The notes under the pieces: generated by a model
Database searches by the model: none
What the model was told of the DNA's origin: nothing
Seen by the model: the letters and a program-made list of their open reading frames with translations, nothing else
NCBI RefSeq assembly: GCF_024806495.1
Contig: NZ_JANUFF010000011.1
Span: 62,001-126,000, forward strand
Length of the DNA: 64,000 bases
Source: Chryseobacterium sp. JUb7
Lineage (GTDB): Bacteria > Bacteroidota > Bacteroidia > Flavobacteriales > Weeksellaceae
Direction of reading: 5' to 3'
Position numbers and translations under genes: made by a program
Part shown: positions 7,743 to 15,502 of the stretch, in pieces
Position numbering within the stretch: position 1 is the first letter of the stretch
How the letters are laid out: every line of letters starts with the position of its first letter

Positions 7743-8981
7743 ATGAGGAAAATCTCTTTTCTTTTATATCTGCTGGCGTCAGGTTGTATAAATCCATTTG
7801 TTTATGCACAAGAACCTTACACTCCTGTTGCAAAAGATACGGTTTGGGCTCGCCAGTTTCTGCCAATCAGTGGTCCAGGAAAGAAAGTTTCAGGGGATGG
7901 TTTCGGAGGATGGCGAAGCGGAACAGATGGCGTACGATACAAAGGAGAACATCCCAGACCTGAATATAGTTTAAATTTTGAAGGATTAGCGAAAGGAACT
8001 GCCGTGCAAAAAGGCTTACTTCCTCCTATCAAACCCGCATTGGAACTGCATTTACGTGACGGTGTCATTACACTTGGCGGCGATGGAAATTATTATCTTA
8101 CAGGATCTTCGGGAGATAATATCTGGGCATACACCGCAGGAGTAGAATTATGGAAATCTAAAGATCTTGAAAGCTGGAATTATGTAGGTCTTGTCTGGGA
8201 TATTAATAAAGATGCTGAAGAGTGGGTAAAAGCATGGCGACAACATCCAAAAAGGGCCGTGAGAGCCGTTTGGGCTCCTGAAATTCATTATATTAAAAAC
8301 AATTATTACATCTGCTTCAGCATGTGTCCGAGTGGTATCGGAATTCTGAAAAGTGTTTCCGGGAAACCTGAAGGTCCTTATGTAAATGCTTTTGAGAAAA
8401 AAGGCTCTATTGTCGATGGAATAGACCCTACTCTATTTCAGGACGAAGATGGCAAAGTGTATTTCACATACGGAGCAGCCAAGGAAATTGCACAGCTCAA
8501 AGATGATTTGAGTGGTTTTGCAACGCCTTTCAAAAAAATAGACTTCACCCATTATGATACAAATCCTTCTCATCACGCACCAAAGTGTGAAGCCAGAGGA
8601 ATGCATGATCTCGGTCATGAAGGGGCAGTGCTTTTCAAGAGAAACGGAAAATACTATCTGGGAGCCGCAGATAATTATGAAGAAAGATATTCGACCTGTT
8701 TAGCCGTATCCGATAATTTGTACGGACCTTATGAACATCGTCATGAATCTGTTCCCAGTGCAGGCGGTACAGGCTTTTTCAAAGATAAAAAGGGAAATTG
8801 GTGGAGCACCTATTTTGGAAACGACTCACAAACACACTTCAGAGAAAAAGTAGGCTTGATTATGGTTGATTTTACGCCTTCCGGAAAGGTAATCCCAGCT
8901 AAGAAACAGCCTTTTGTGGGCAAAAAAGATGAGAAGGTCTGGGAAGAAAAATGGAAAAAGATTTGGAAGTCGGTGAAGTAA
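7743..8981 (+). CDS. Secreted glycoside hydrolase family 43-like protein
   Basis: A 412-residue exported protein (signal peptide ending near FVYAQ). The sequence follows the five-bladed GH43 propeller: the first blade around residue 105 with LRDGVITLGGDGNYYLTGSS (candidate catalytic base Asp), AVWAPEIHYIKNNYYICFS, IDPTLFQDEDGKVYFTYG (pKa-modulating Asp) and GHEGAVLFKRNGKYYL (candidate acid Glu). GH43 enzymes cut arabinan, xylan and related side chains. No SusCD pair lies nearby, so this is not a typical polysaccharide-utilisation locus, and the substrate is unknown. Confidence 0.82.
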   Translation: MRKISFLLYLLASGCINPFVYAQEPYTPVAKDTVWARQFLPISGPGKKVSGDGFGGWRSGTDGVRYKGEHPRPEYSLNFEGLAKGTAVQKGLLPPIKPALELHLRDGVITLGGDGNYYLTGSSGDNIWAYTAGVELWKSKDLESWNYVGLVWDINKDAEEWVKAWRQHPKRAVRAVWAPEIHYIKNNYYICFSMCPSGIGILKSVSGKPEGPYVNAFEKKGSIVDGIDPTLFQDEDGKVYFTYGAAKEIAQLKDDLSGFATPFKKIDFTHYDTNPSHHAPKCEARGMHDLGHEGAVLFKRNGKYYLGAADNYEERYSTCLAVSDNLYGPYEHRHESVPSAGGTGFFKDKKGNWWSTYFGNDSQTHFREKVGLIMVDFTPSGKVIPAKKQPFVGKKDEKVWEEKWKKIWKSVK

Positions 8982-9003
8982 ATTTAAAAGTTCATTCTTA
9001 CGA

Positions 9004-9095
9004 AACGTTTGTCATTCTGAATAGACCCAAAAATGGAATTAAGAATCCCTAATCTTTTATATTGAGATTCTCTCTACATCAGAATGACAAACGTT
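9004..9095. repeat. Two-armed inverted repeat (aacgtttgtcattctga)
   Basis: Perfect 17-bp arms at 9004-9020 and 9079-9095, with an inner agaatc / gattct pair. It lies between the convergent GH43-like and SDR-like genes and could act as a transcription terminator. Confidence 0.75.
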
Positions 9096-9117
9096 CTGAA
9101 TTACTTCATTTAAAATA

Positions 9118-9891
9118 TTATTCAGAAACACCTACAACATGAAAATATCTTGGATCCGGATATTGAAATTCAAAATCCAGTTCTGAAATTAATTTTGCAG
9201 AAGAGATCAATCTTCCCTTCGTTGTGCGCTCCCCTGTGTATGGCAAATCTTTCTGAGCATTGATGATTTCTTCTTTATTAGGATGAATTGGTGCCACAAC
9301 ATTGTACACCTTTCCCTGAGATTGATGGTCCAGCATTTTTTCCACCATCGAACAGATATCCGCATAATGAATATGATTCACCAATAGATCCAAATTAGAA
9401 ATATTATAATTCTTCAACAGTCGCTGACCGCCCATTAATCCTGCTAATCTTAAAATATTTGCATTCGGAAATGTATTGGTAATAAAACTTTCGCTTTCTA
9501 CATTTTCAGCAGGCTGATCGTCTTCTGTAAATTCTTTTTCTTCCGTCTGAGGATAAACACCTGTCGAGCTCATTAAAAACAACTGTCCTTTATAGTCTCC
9601 AAGAAATTTCAATACATTTTCCTGTCTGTCTTTCATCGAAATCTGCATCCCTCTGACTCCCGAAAACGGAACAGTGATAATGATCGCATCTAATTGTGAT
9701 ACAACCTCCCACTCTCCCATTTCAGATTGAGCGTCCGGAAAATCAACCAATGTTGTATGATATCCTTTTGATTTAAATTCTTCTATTTTGGATTCGGATG
9801 TCGTGGTTACAAAGATTTCATATCGGTTTGAAAGTCTTTCCGCAATATGGTTTCCCAACCAGCCACAGCCGATGATTCCTAGGTTTTTCAT
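9118..9891 (-). CDS. NAD(P)-binding Rossmann-fold protein (extended SDR/epimerase-like)
   Basis: The 257 residues begin with a nucleotide-binding loop (MKNLGIIGCGWLGNHIAERL), then an acidic or Thr-rich end of beta-2, and MSSTGVYPQTEEKEFTEDD, the Ser-x-YG-type active region of SDR epimerases (here Ser-Thr-Gly-Val-Tyr). This matches YeeZ-like NAD-dependent epimerase/dehydratase proteins. The substrate is unknown. It is followed by a two-armed repeat and preceded by a toxin-antitoxin pair transcribed in the same direction. Confidence 0.75.
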   Translation of the reverse strand: MKNLGIIGCGWLGNHIAERLSNRYEIFVTTTSESKIEEFKSKGYHTTLVDFPDAQSEMGEWEVVSQLDAIIITVPFSGVRGMQISMKDRQENVLKFLGDYKGQLFLMSSTGVYPQTEEKEFTEDDQPAENVESESFITNTFPNANILRLAGLMGGQRLLKNYNISNLDLLVNHIHYADICSMVEKMLDHQSQGKVYNVVAPIHPNKEEIINAQKDLPYTGERTTKGRLISSAKLISELDFEFQYPDPRYFHVVGVSE

Positions 9892-9916
9892 GTTTGTTTA
9901 TTAGATTGTAGTTTAT

Positions 9917-10219
9917 TTATAGGGTTAAAGATTTGTAGTTTTCGTCAGGATTTTGAAAGTTTTGGAGGACACGAACAATATAAATGATATTATTTTCAAT
10001 TTTATAAATTAAAGTATTATGCTTTGTCAAAAGATATTTTCTGAATTCTGTTTCTTCATAACTTGAAAATAATACTTTTCCAGATGATAAAATCTCTAAT
10101 GCTTTATCATATTTTTCATAAAAATCTAATAAAACTTCATATGACCATTTATTCAAAAGATAATCTTCAATATTTTTCAAGTCTAAATCGGCACTAGATA
10201 ATACCTCTATCTGCATCAT
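9917..10219 (-). CDS. Type II toxin, RelE/ParE superfamily
   Basis: A 100-residue basic-to-neutral protein with the ParE/RelE plan: two N-terminal helices (SADLDLKNIEDYLLNKW), a central strand region (EFRKYLLTKHNTLIYKIENN) and the terminal strand IIYIVRVLQNFQNPDENY, where many ParE proteins carry H.R(N/D)P. Members inhibit gyrase or cleave ribosome-bound mRNA; which one cannot be told. Its start overlaps the end of the HTH gene by 26 bp, the standard antitoxin-first order. Confidence 0.8.
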   Translation of the reverse strand: MMQIEVLSSADLDLKNIEDYLLNKWSYEVLLDFYEKYDKALEILSSGKVLFSSYEETEFRKYLLTKHNTLIYKIENNIIYIVRVLQNFQNPDENYKSLTL

Positions 10220-10544
10220 CTTTATACTTTTTTAATCTTGCATTTCTCTCTGATTTCCAAGTTTCAAATGGTATTGTGTTCCCGTTTTTAATATCTTCTT
10301 CCGCCCTTTTCAATGATTCCAAAATTTCTTCTTTGGTTTCATTCTGCCATTCTCTGAGTTCGATCGTTTTAGAAATCACTAAAAGTTCTTCGGGCGTAAA
10401 TCTTTTATCTTTTAATTTTTTAAAAAACGTCGGTTTCTTAATTCCGGATTTCTCAATAATATAAGACATTTTGAAAGGAGAATTCTTTAGAATCTCATCA
10501 ATATTGTTTTGGATCTCGATATATTTTTCTATTTCTGCTGTCAT
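10194..10544 (-). CDS. HTH antitoxin partner of the ParE/RelE-like toxin
   Basis: The 116 residues have an N-terminal helix-turn-helix around residues 22-60 (FKMSYIIEKSGIKKPTFFKK), suited to autorepression of its own promoter, and an acidic/charged C-terminal tail (ESLKRAEEDIKNGN, then TIPFETWKSE) resembling the toxin-neutralising tails of RelB/ParD-like antitoxins. The toxin gene overlaps its 3' end. The combination of a Cro/XRE-like fold with such a tail in one protein is less common than a simple RelB. Confidence 0.75.
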   Translation of the reverse strand: MTAEIEKYIEIQNNIDEILKNSPFKMSYIIEKSGIKKPTFFKKLKDKRFTPEELLVISKTIELREWQNETKEEILESLKRAEEDIKNGNTIPFETWKSERNARLKKYKDDADRGII

Positions 10545-10860
10545 TATTTTATGTTTTTTAGTGTCATTATTTTATACAAATATAATAAATTAATGAATAT
10601 TGGTAAAAATAAAACCTACATAAAGCAGGTTTTGAATGACTTAATTTTTAGAAGAATTAACGCACTGATCTTTCTTATAGATATTAAAATTTCACACTGC
10701 CTTTACAAAAAGATAATTGGTAATAACAGGATATTTTCCAGATTGAAATTTGAAATAATTCTTCTTGTTAACGTCGCAAAATCTTTAGTAATCAATTTGG
10801 GAAGTGCAATTTTCATTTGCTTGTGTTTTTAAATTAATAAATTAAAAATCAAGTATATAA

Positions 10861-11054
10861 AAAGTTGTTTAGTTATAACTATCCTTAAAACAAATAACCA
10901 TGTATCTCCTAACATTCCCACAACTTTTAGGAGACCAACGAAAGCCTCCGATGATTACAAACAACCTTATTTTAAATAAATGAAGGACCGGCGATTTGTT
11001 TTATGGGTGTTTGTAAGGTTCTGCGGATGCAGGTGGTTTTGATTGGGTTATTTT
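10861..11054. other. Structured non-coding stretch in a 615-bp gene-free gap
   Basis: The gap 10545-11159 holds no convincing gene. This part contains several perfect inverted pairs: tctcctaa/ttaggaga (10906-10913, 10928-10935; 14-nt loop), aaaagttgt/acaactttt (10861-10869, 10921-10929), taaaacaaat/atttgtttta (10887-10896, 10994-11003), ttacaaaca/tgtttgtaa (10956-10964, 11008-11016) and aaataacc/ggttattt (10893-10900, 11046-11053). Some are mutually exclusive. It may be a small RNA or leader of the RelA/SpoT-like gene, or a decayed element; no known family was recognised. Confidence 0.3.
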
Positions 11055-11159
11055 GAAATTAATTAACAAAATTTCTATAGAAATACGGGGATTATTTTAA
11101 ACTACTTTTATATATTTGAACTTATTAGTCAGCATACTAATTTCATTTAACTATTTATC

Positions 11160-12215
11160 ATGAAAGAACAGATACTACAAGAATTTTTAGAAAAACAAAA
11201 AAACTACGATTTGTTTTGTGACAGAATTATAAATTTAATTGGTGACTTGTTACGTCAAAAGGAAATGCTTGTACATAATTTGTCTGGTCGTGTAAAAGAA
11301 AATCAAAGTTTAGCTCGAAAAATAGAAAAGAAAATTGATAAGTACTCTTCAATAAATGATATTACAGATATTGTGGGCGTTAGAATAATAACGCATTTAG
11401 AAAGTGACGTTGATCTTGTTGAAAAATTGATAAGAGACGAATTTAAAATAGATGAAGGAAATTCAATTGATAAGAGAGAATTAAATAATGACCAATTTGG
11501 ATATCGCTCACTACATTTAGTTATATCATTAAATAATTCAAGAGATAGTTTAACTGAATACTCTGCTTACAAAGATCTAAAATGCGAAATACAAATTAGA
11601 TCTATATTACAGCATGCTTGGGCAGAAATTGAACATGATTTAGGGTACAAAGGTAAAATCGAAATTCCAGATCAATACAAACGAAATTTCAATAGATTAT
11701 CAGCGCTATTAGAAACAGCAGACAAAGAATTTGATAGATTAAAAAAAGAACTCTCAACTTATGAATATGATGTCTCGGATATGATTATTTCTGAACCTCA
11801 AAATGTTGGTATAGATAAAGCTAGTTTAGGAAAATTTAATTTGGAGAATGAAATATTAAAAGAAGCAAGAAATTTTCTTTCGAATAAAATGAAGTGGGAT
11901 TATGTTGAGCTTAATAATGGTGCAGATGAAGGAATTATTTCAAGATTTTCTTACTTCAAAATGAAAACAATTAAAGATATTAGCGACTCTCTTACAGCAA
12001 ACAAGGAATTGTTTTTTAAATTCATAGATGTATTCACTGATGATTTTTTCTATCCTGAAATTTCAATTGATGTGATTCTGTATTATTTCCAACATTTTCT
12101 AGCTTCCCTCTCAGAAAATGAAGACTACATCGAAGGATATCTAACATATGATTATAATATCAATGGTGAACCTAAAGAATTTATAGAAAAATTACAAAAG
12201 GCTAAAAAATTATAA
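11160..12215 (+). CDS. Stand-alone RelA/SpoT synthetase-domain protein (small alarmone synthetase-like)
   Basis: The 351 residues carry a (p)ppGpp-synthetase domain from about 20 to 200: GRVKENQSLARKIEKK (43-58), DITDIVGVRIITHLE (67-81), FGYRSLHLVI (113-122) and CEIQIRSILQHAWAEIEHDL (142-161) with the catalytic Glu of EIQIR. There is no hydrolase (HD) domain. The C-terminal ~150 residues are not recognised. Such free-standing domains can be alarmone synthetases or toxins (toxSAS, CapRel). The gene is notably AT-rich and lies near a toxin-antitoxin pair and a structured gap, which suggests accessory DNA. Function as a defence gene is inference. Confidence 0.82.
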   Translation: MKEQILQEFLEKQKNYDLFCDRIINLIGDLLRQKEMLVHNLSGRVKENQSLARKIEKKIDKYSSINDITDIVGVRIITHLESDVDLVEKLIRDEFKIDEGNSIDKRELNNDQFGYRSLHLVISLNNSRDSLTEYSAYKDLKCEIQIRSILQHAWAEIEHDLGYKGKIEIPDQYKRNFNRLSALLETADKEFDRLKKELSTYEYDVSDMIISEPQNVGIDKASLGKFNLENEILKEARNFLSNKMKWDYVELNNGADEGIISRFSYFKMKTIKDISDSLTANKELFFKFIDVFTDDFFYPEISIDVILYYFQHFLASLSENEDYIEGYLTYDYNINGEPKEFIEKLQKAKKL

Positions 12216-12283
12216 TAAATCATATTATACTGACAAGTACTAAAGAATTGAGATTATGTAAAATAAAAGAAATTGAATTTTCC

Positions 12284-12340
12284 TAGCTAGCGCGAGCTTC
12301 CAAGCTCGTGCATCCATAAATAAGGATCCTCGCACCAGCG
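12284..12340. repeat. Hairpin repeat (gcgcgagctt/aagctcgtgc)
   Basis: An inner stem at 12290-12299 and 12302-12311, plus a further inverse match at ctcgcaccagc (12329-12339). It follows the RelA/SpoT-like gene. Confidence 0.6.
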
Positions 12341-12375
12341 TAAAGACAACTATTTTTCAAAAGTATAAAACAAAG

Positions 12376-12399
12376 AAAACCTGCCTCACAGCAGGTTTT
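12376..12399 (+). terminator. Intrinsic terminator (aaaacctgc/gcaggtttt)
   Basis: Nine-bp perfect arms around ctcaca, followed by a T-run on the plus strand. It can serve the RelA/SpoT-like gene and, read the other way, hutU. Confidence 0.7.
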
Positions 12400-12408
12400 T
12401 ATATATTG

Positions 12409-12492
12409 CGTCATTGCGAGGAACGAAGCAATCCATTCAAAGTAGTCCTACTAATTCAACAGATTGCTTCGTCTTTCATCCTCGCAATGACG
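12409..12492. repeat. Two-armed inverted repeat (cgtcattgcgagg...gaagcaatc)
   Basis: Left arm 12409-12433 and right arm 12462-12492 are inverse copies apart from a 6-nt insertion in the right arm. The sequence resembles a palindromic repeat that I recall from many unrelated bacterial genomes. Confidence 0.75.
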
Positions 12493-12499
12493 TTCGTCC

Positions 12500-14485
12500 T
12501 TAAAACAAACTCTCATCCACAAAATTCGGAAGTGTCACTTTTAGGTTTGGTTCTGCTTCCATTGCTCTTTTGATGGCGAAAACAGCGCCTTCATTTCTGG
12601 CCCAGCTTCGTCTTGAAATTCCGTTGTTGACGTCCCAGAAAAGCATCGATTTTAATCTTCTGTCGGCATCATCGCTTCCGTCAAGCAGCATTCCGAAACC
12701 GCCATTGATTACTTCGCCCCAGCCAACGCCACCACCGTTGTGAATAGAAACCCAGGTCGCACCACGGAAACTGTCACCAATCACATTGTGAATCGCCATA
12801 TCTGCCGTAAATCTAGAACCGTCATAAATATTCGAAGTCTCTCTGTAAGGCGAATCTGTCCCTGAAACATCGTGGTGATCTCTACCCAAAACTACCGCTC
12901 CGATTTCTCCGTTTTTAATGGCTTTGTTGAAAGCTTCTGCGATTTTCATTCTTCCTTCTGCATCGGCATATAAAATTCTCGCTTGTGAACCCACGACCAA
13001 TTTATTTTCCTGAGCCCCTTTAATCCACTGAATATTATCCTTCATCTGCTGTTGAATTTCTTCAGGAGAGTTTTTAATCATTTCTTCTAAAACCTGACAA
13101 GCAATTTCGTCTGTTTTCTGTAAATCTTCCGGTTTTCCGCTTGTACAAACCCAACGGAAAGGTCCGAAACCATAATCAAAACACATTGGCCCCATAATAT
13201 CCTGAACATAAGAAGGGAATTTAAATTCTCTTCCCAACGTCGGATTTTCAGCCATTACATCGGCTCCGGCTCTTGAGGCTTCCAGCAAAAACGCGTTTCC
13301 GTAATCGAAGAAATAGGTTCCTTTTTCTGTATGTTTGTTGATCGCAGCAGCATGTCTTCTTAATGTCTCCTGAACTTTTTCTTTGAATAATTCAGGATCT
13401 TCTGCCATCATTTTATTAGATTCCTCAAAACTTTGCCCGACAGGATAATACCCACCAGCCCAAGGATTGTGAAGTGAAGTCTGATCTGAACCGATATCGA
13501 TTCTTAAATTTTCCTGATCAAATTTTTCCCAAACCTCAACGATATTTCCAAGATAAGCCAGAGAAACTGTTTCTTTATTTTCCTGAGCTTTTCTGACTCT
13601 TTCTACCAATTCATCAAGATTTTCATGAATTTCATTCACCCATTTCTGTTCATGACGAATTTTTGTGATTTTTGGATTCACCTCAGCACAAACCGTAACG
13701 CAACCTGCAATATTTCCAGCTTTTGGCTGAGCGCCACTCATTCCGCCCAAACCTGAAGTTACGAAAAGCCCGCCTTGTGGTTCTTTATTTATTTTTCTGA
13801 AAGCATTTAATACCGTAATGGTTGTTCCATGAACAATTCCCTGCGGTCCGATGTACATATAACTTCCTGCTGTCATCTGTCCATACTGAGTTACCCCAAG
13901 CGCATTGAATTTCTCCCAGTCATCCGGTTTAGAATAATTAGGAATCATCATTCCGTTGGTCACAACCACTCTTGGAGCATCTTTATGGGAAGGAAATAAG
14001 CCCATCGGATGTCCCGAATACATAGTTAGTGTCTGTTCATCGGTCATTTCCGACAGATACTTCATGGTTAAAAGATATTGCGCCCAGTTTGAAAATACCG
14101 CTCCATTTCCGCCATACGTAATCAATTCATGCGGATGTTGAGCGACTGCATAATCCAGATTATTCTGAATCATCAGCATAATCGCTTTTGCCTGCTCAGA
14201 TTTTCCCGGATATTCAGCAATATCTCTTGCTTTCATTTCATAATCCGGACGAAAACGATACATATAAATTCTTCCGTATTTCTCTAATTCTTCCTTAAAT
14301 TCAGGCAGCAATTCTGCATGAAACTGAGGTTCGAAATAACGTAAAGCATTCTTTAAGGCTAATTTTTTCTCTTCATCTCCTAAAATCTCCTTACGTTTCG
14401 GAGCATGGTTGATATTGGTTTCGTATGGTTTCGGCTGTGGTAACTGGCTTGGAATGCCCTGTTGTATCTGTTCCTGGAAAGTCAT
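12500..14485 (-). CDS. hutU: Urocanate hydratase
   Basis: A 661-residue protein with the urocanase signatures: YGGNGAVFSNWAQYLLTM, TAGSYMYIGPQGIVHGTT, GGLFVTSGLGGMSGAQPKA (NAD-binding) and DPYR-type SPYRETSNIYDGSRF. It converts urocanate to imidazolonepropionate in histidine degradation. It is about 100 residues longer than typical bacterial HutU (~555) and nearer the size of the long form known from animals. No hutH, hutI or hutG lies beside it, so the pathway genes are scattered. A short gap of ~290 bp upstream contains repeats. Confidence 0.95.
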   Translation of the reverse strand: MTFQEQIQQGIPSQLPQPKPYETNINHAPKRKEILGDEEKKLALKNALRYFEPQFHAELLPEFKEELEKYGRIYMYRFRPDYEMKARDIAEYPGKSEQAKAIMLMIQNNLDYAVAQHPHELITYGGNGAVFSNWAQYLLTMKYLSEMTDEQTLTMYSGHPMGLFPSHKDAPRVVVTNGMMIPNYSKPDDWEKFNALGVTQYGQMTAGSYMYIGPQGIVHGTTITVLNAFRKINKEPQGGLFVTSGLGGMSGAQPKAGNIAGCVTVCAEVNPKITKIRHEQKWVNEIHENLDELVERVRKAQENKETVSLAYLGNIVEVWEKFDQENLRIDIGSDQTSLHNPWAGGYYPVGQSFEESNKMMAEDPELFKEKVQETLRRHAAAINKHTEKGTYFFDYGNAFLLEASRAGADVMAENPTLGREFKFPSYVQDIMGPMCFDYGFGPFRWVCTSGKPEDLQKTDEIACQVLEEMIKNSPEEIQQQMKDNIQWIKGAQENKLVVGSQARILYADAEGRMKIAEAFNKAIKNGEIGAVVLGRDHHDVSGTDSPYRETSNIYDGSRFTADMAIHNVIGDSFRGATWVSIHNGGGVGWGEVINGGFGMLLDGSDDADRRLKSMLFWDVNNGISRRSWARNEGAVFAIKRAMEAEPNLKVTLPNFVDESLF

Positions 14486-14599
14486 ATTACGGTTTAAGGT
14501 TCTATGTTTAACGTTAAATGTTATTAAAATTGAAAGTTTTAAAGATATTCAATTTATAAAATATAAGACAAATAAAATTTTAATGGACGTTTAGTCGTA

Positions 14600-14760
14600 A
14601 AATTCCCCTCCTCTGGAGGGGTGGCGAAAATTCGGAGAATTTTTAACGGGGTGGTTTACAATGTCTACTAATTGGGGTAAACTTTTTTATGTTACATACT
14701 TATTGAACCACTCCGTCTTCTTTCTTCGGTCGAATCCACCCCTCCAGAGGAGGGGAATTT
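14600..14760. repeat. Inverted-repeat pair of the cccctcc/ggagggg element
   Basis: Perfect 25-bp arms at 14600-14624 and 14736-14760. Further inward both arms keep a second shared block ac(g/c)gg(g/a)gtggttt next to a variable middle. The right half (14707-14766) recurs as a direct repeat at 15222-15281, beyond the DUF559 gene. Confidence 0.9.
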
Positions 14761-14778
14761 CATTGTGAATAATTAGAA

Positions 14779-15195
14779 TTAGTTTTTATAGTTTTCAATA
14801 ATAAAATCCCCCAAGTCCTTCATTACTAAAGAAATATTATTCCTCACATCAAAATCATTAATTCTAAAAATTTTTAAGCCTAAAGATTCCAAATATTCAT
14901 CTCTGATTTTATCGTATGCTTCTTTTTTATCGTGACTCCAACCATCGATTTCAATAATTAATCCCAACTTTTTAACGTAAAAATCTACAATATAATTTCC
15001 GATAATTCTTTGTCTGTCGAAATCTATATGGTGAAATTTTTTTGCGTGGACCTGTTTCCAAAACAGAACTTCGCCAAGAACTCCGGCTTTGCGTTTTCCG
15101 CTTAATAATTTTCTTAAGCTGGGGTTATACGGTAAGTTTTCTATGAAGTTTTCATGAATAGGAATTCCGTTGATTTCTGTGAGGATTTTTTTCAT
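14779..15195 (-). CDS. DUF559 endonuclease-domain protein (Vsr/PD-(D/E)XK-like)
   Basis: The 138 residues follow the DUF559 pattern: an N-terminal R(K/x)AGVLGEVLFWKQ with the conserved Glu, then IIGNYIVDFYVKKLGLIIEI and DGWSHD, in which Asp (VDF) and Glu-Ile-Asp (EID) are the likely metal-binding nuclease residues, and the closing LGLKIFRINDFDVRNN. The family is related to very-short-patch-repair nucleases; its biological role is unsettled. The gene lies between 60-bp direct repeats, 12 bp from one and 26 bp from the other, so it may be moved or maintained together with them. Confidence 0.88.
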   Translation of the reverse strand: MKKILTEINGIPIHENFIENLPYNPSLRKLLSGKRKAGVLGEVLFWKQVHAKKFHHIDFDRQRIIGNYIVDFYVKKLGLIIEIDGWSHDKKEAYDKIRDEYLESLGLKIFRINDFDVRNNISLVMKDLGDFIIENYKN

Positions 15196-15221
15196 TATTT
15201 GTTGTTTTTGTGTCTTTGTTT

Positions 15222-15281
15222 ACCACCCCGTCTTCTTCCTTTGGTCGAATCCACCCCTCCGGAGGAGGGGAATGTCATTGT
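15222..15281. repeat. Direct-repeat copy of the cccctcc element, upstream of DUF559
   Basis: Matches 14707-14766 over 60 bp with five mismatches by eye, in the same orientation, and 515 bp away. The rest of the 15196-15502 gap contains only AT-rich DNA and the next hairpin. Confidence 0.85.
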
Positions 15282-15448
15282 AGAAAGATTCGATTGGTTA
15301 ATTTAATGATAAACTTAAAAAATTCAGCTATAAAATCAAATGTTGAGGTTCTAAACTGCATCGTTGAGTCTTCATAATAAAATGGCAAATATGATGTAAG
15401 ATGACAAACATTGCGGGTATTTTCAAATTGAAAAAGTCTATATGAGAA

Positions 15449-15479
15449 GAGCCCGGCACAACTTCGTTGTGCCGGGCTC
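15449..15479 (-). terminator. Strong hairpin after the T9SS type B gene
   Basis: Fourteen-bp arms gagcccggcacaac / gttgtgccgggctc around a 3-nt loop, 24 bp beyond the stop at 15503. Similar GC-rich hairpins follow 1256 and 24529. Confidence 0.75.
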
Positions 15480-15502
15480 CATTAACTATCAATTTAAATA
15501 TT

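Noticed and set aside
7649..7963. A 104-codon plus-strand ORF overlapping the GH43-like start
   Set aside because: It lies in a different frame of a clear signal peptide and enzyme, and has no domain.
10509..10832. A 107-codon plus-strand ORF in the gap before the RelA/SpoT-like gene
   Set aside because: Low-complexity hydrophobic sequence overlapping the antitoxin 5' end, with no family likeness; probably chance in AT-rich DNA.
11160..12215. The RelA/SpoT-like gene as the housekeeping Rel
   Set aside because: No HD hydrolase, TGS or ACT domain, and half the length.
14600..15281. The cccctcc repeats as a CRISPR array
   Set aside because: Only three copies with unequal spacing and one inverted, and no cas gene.
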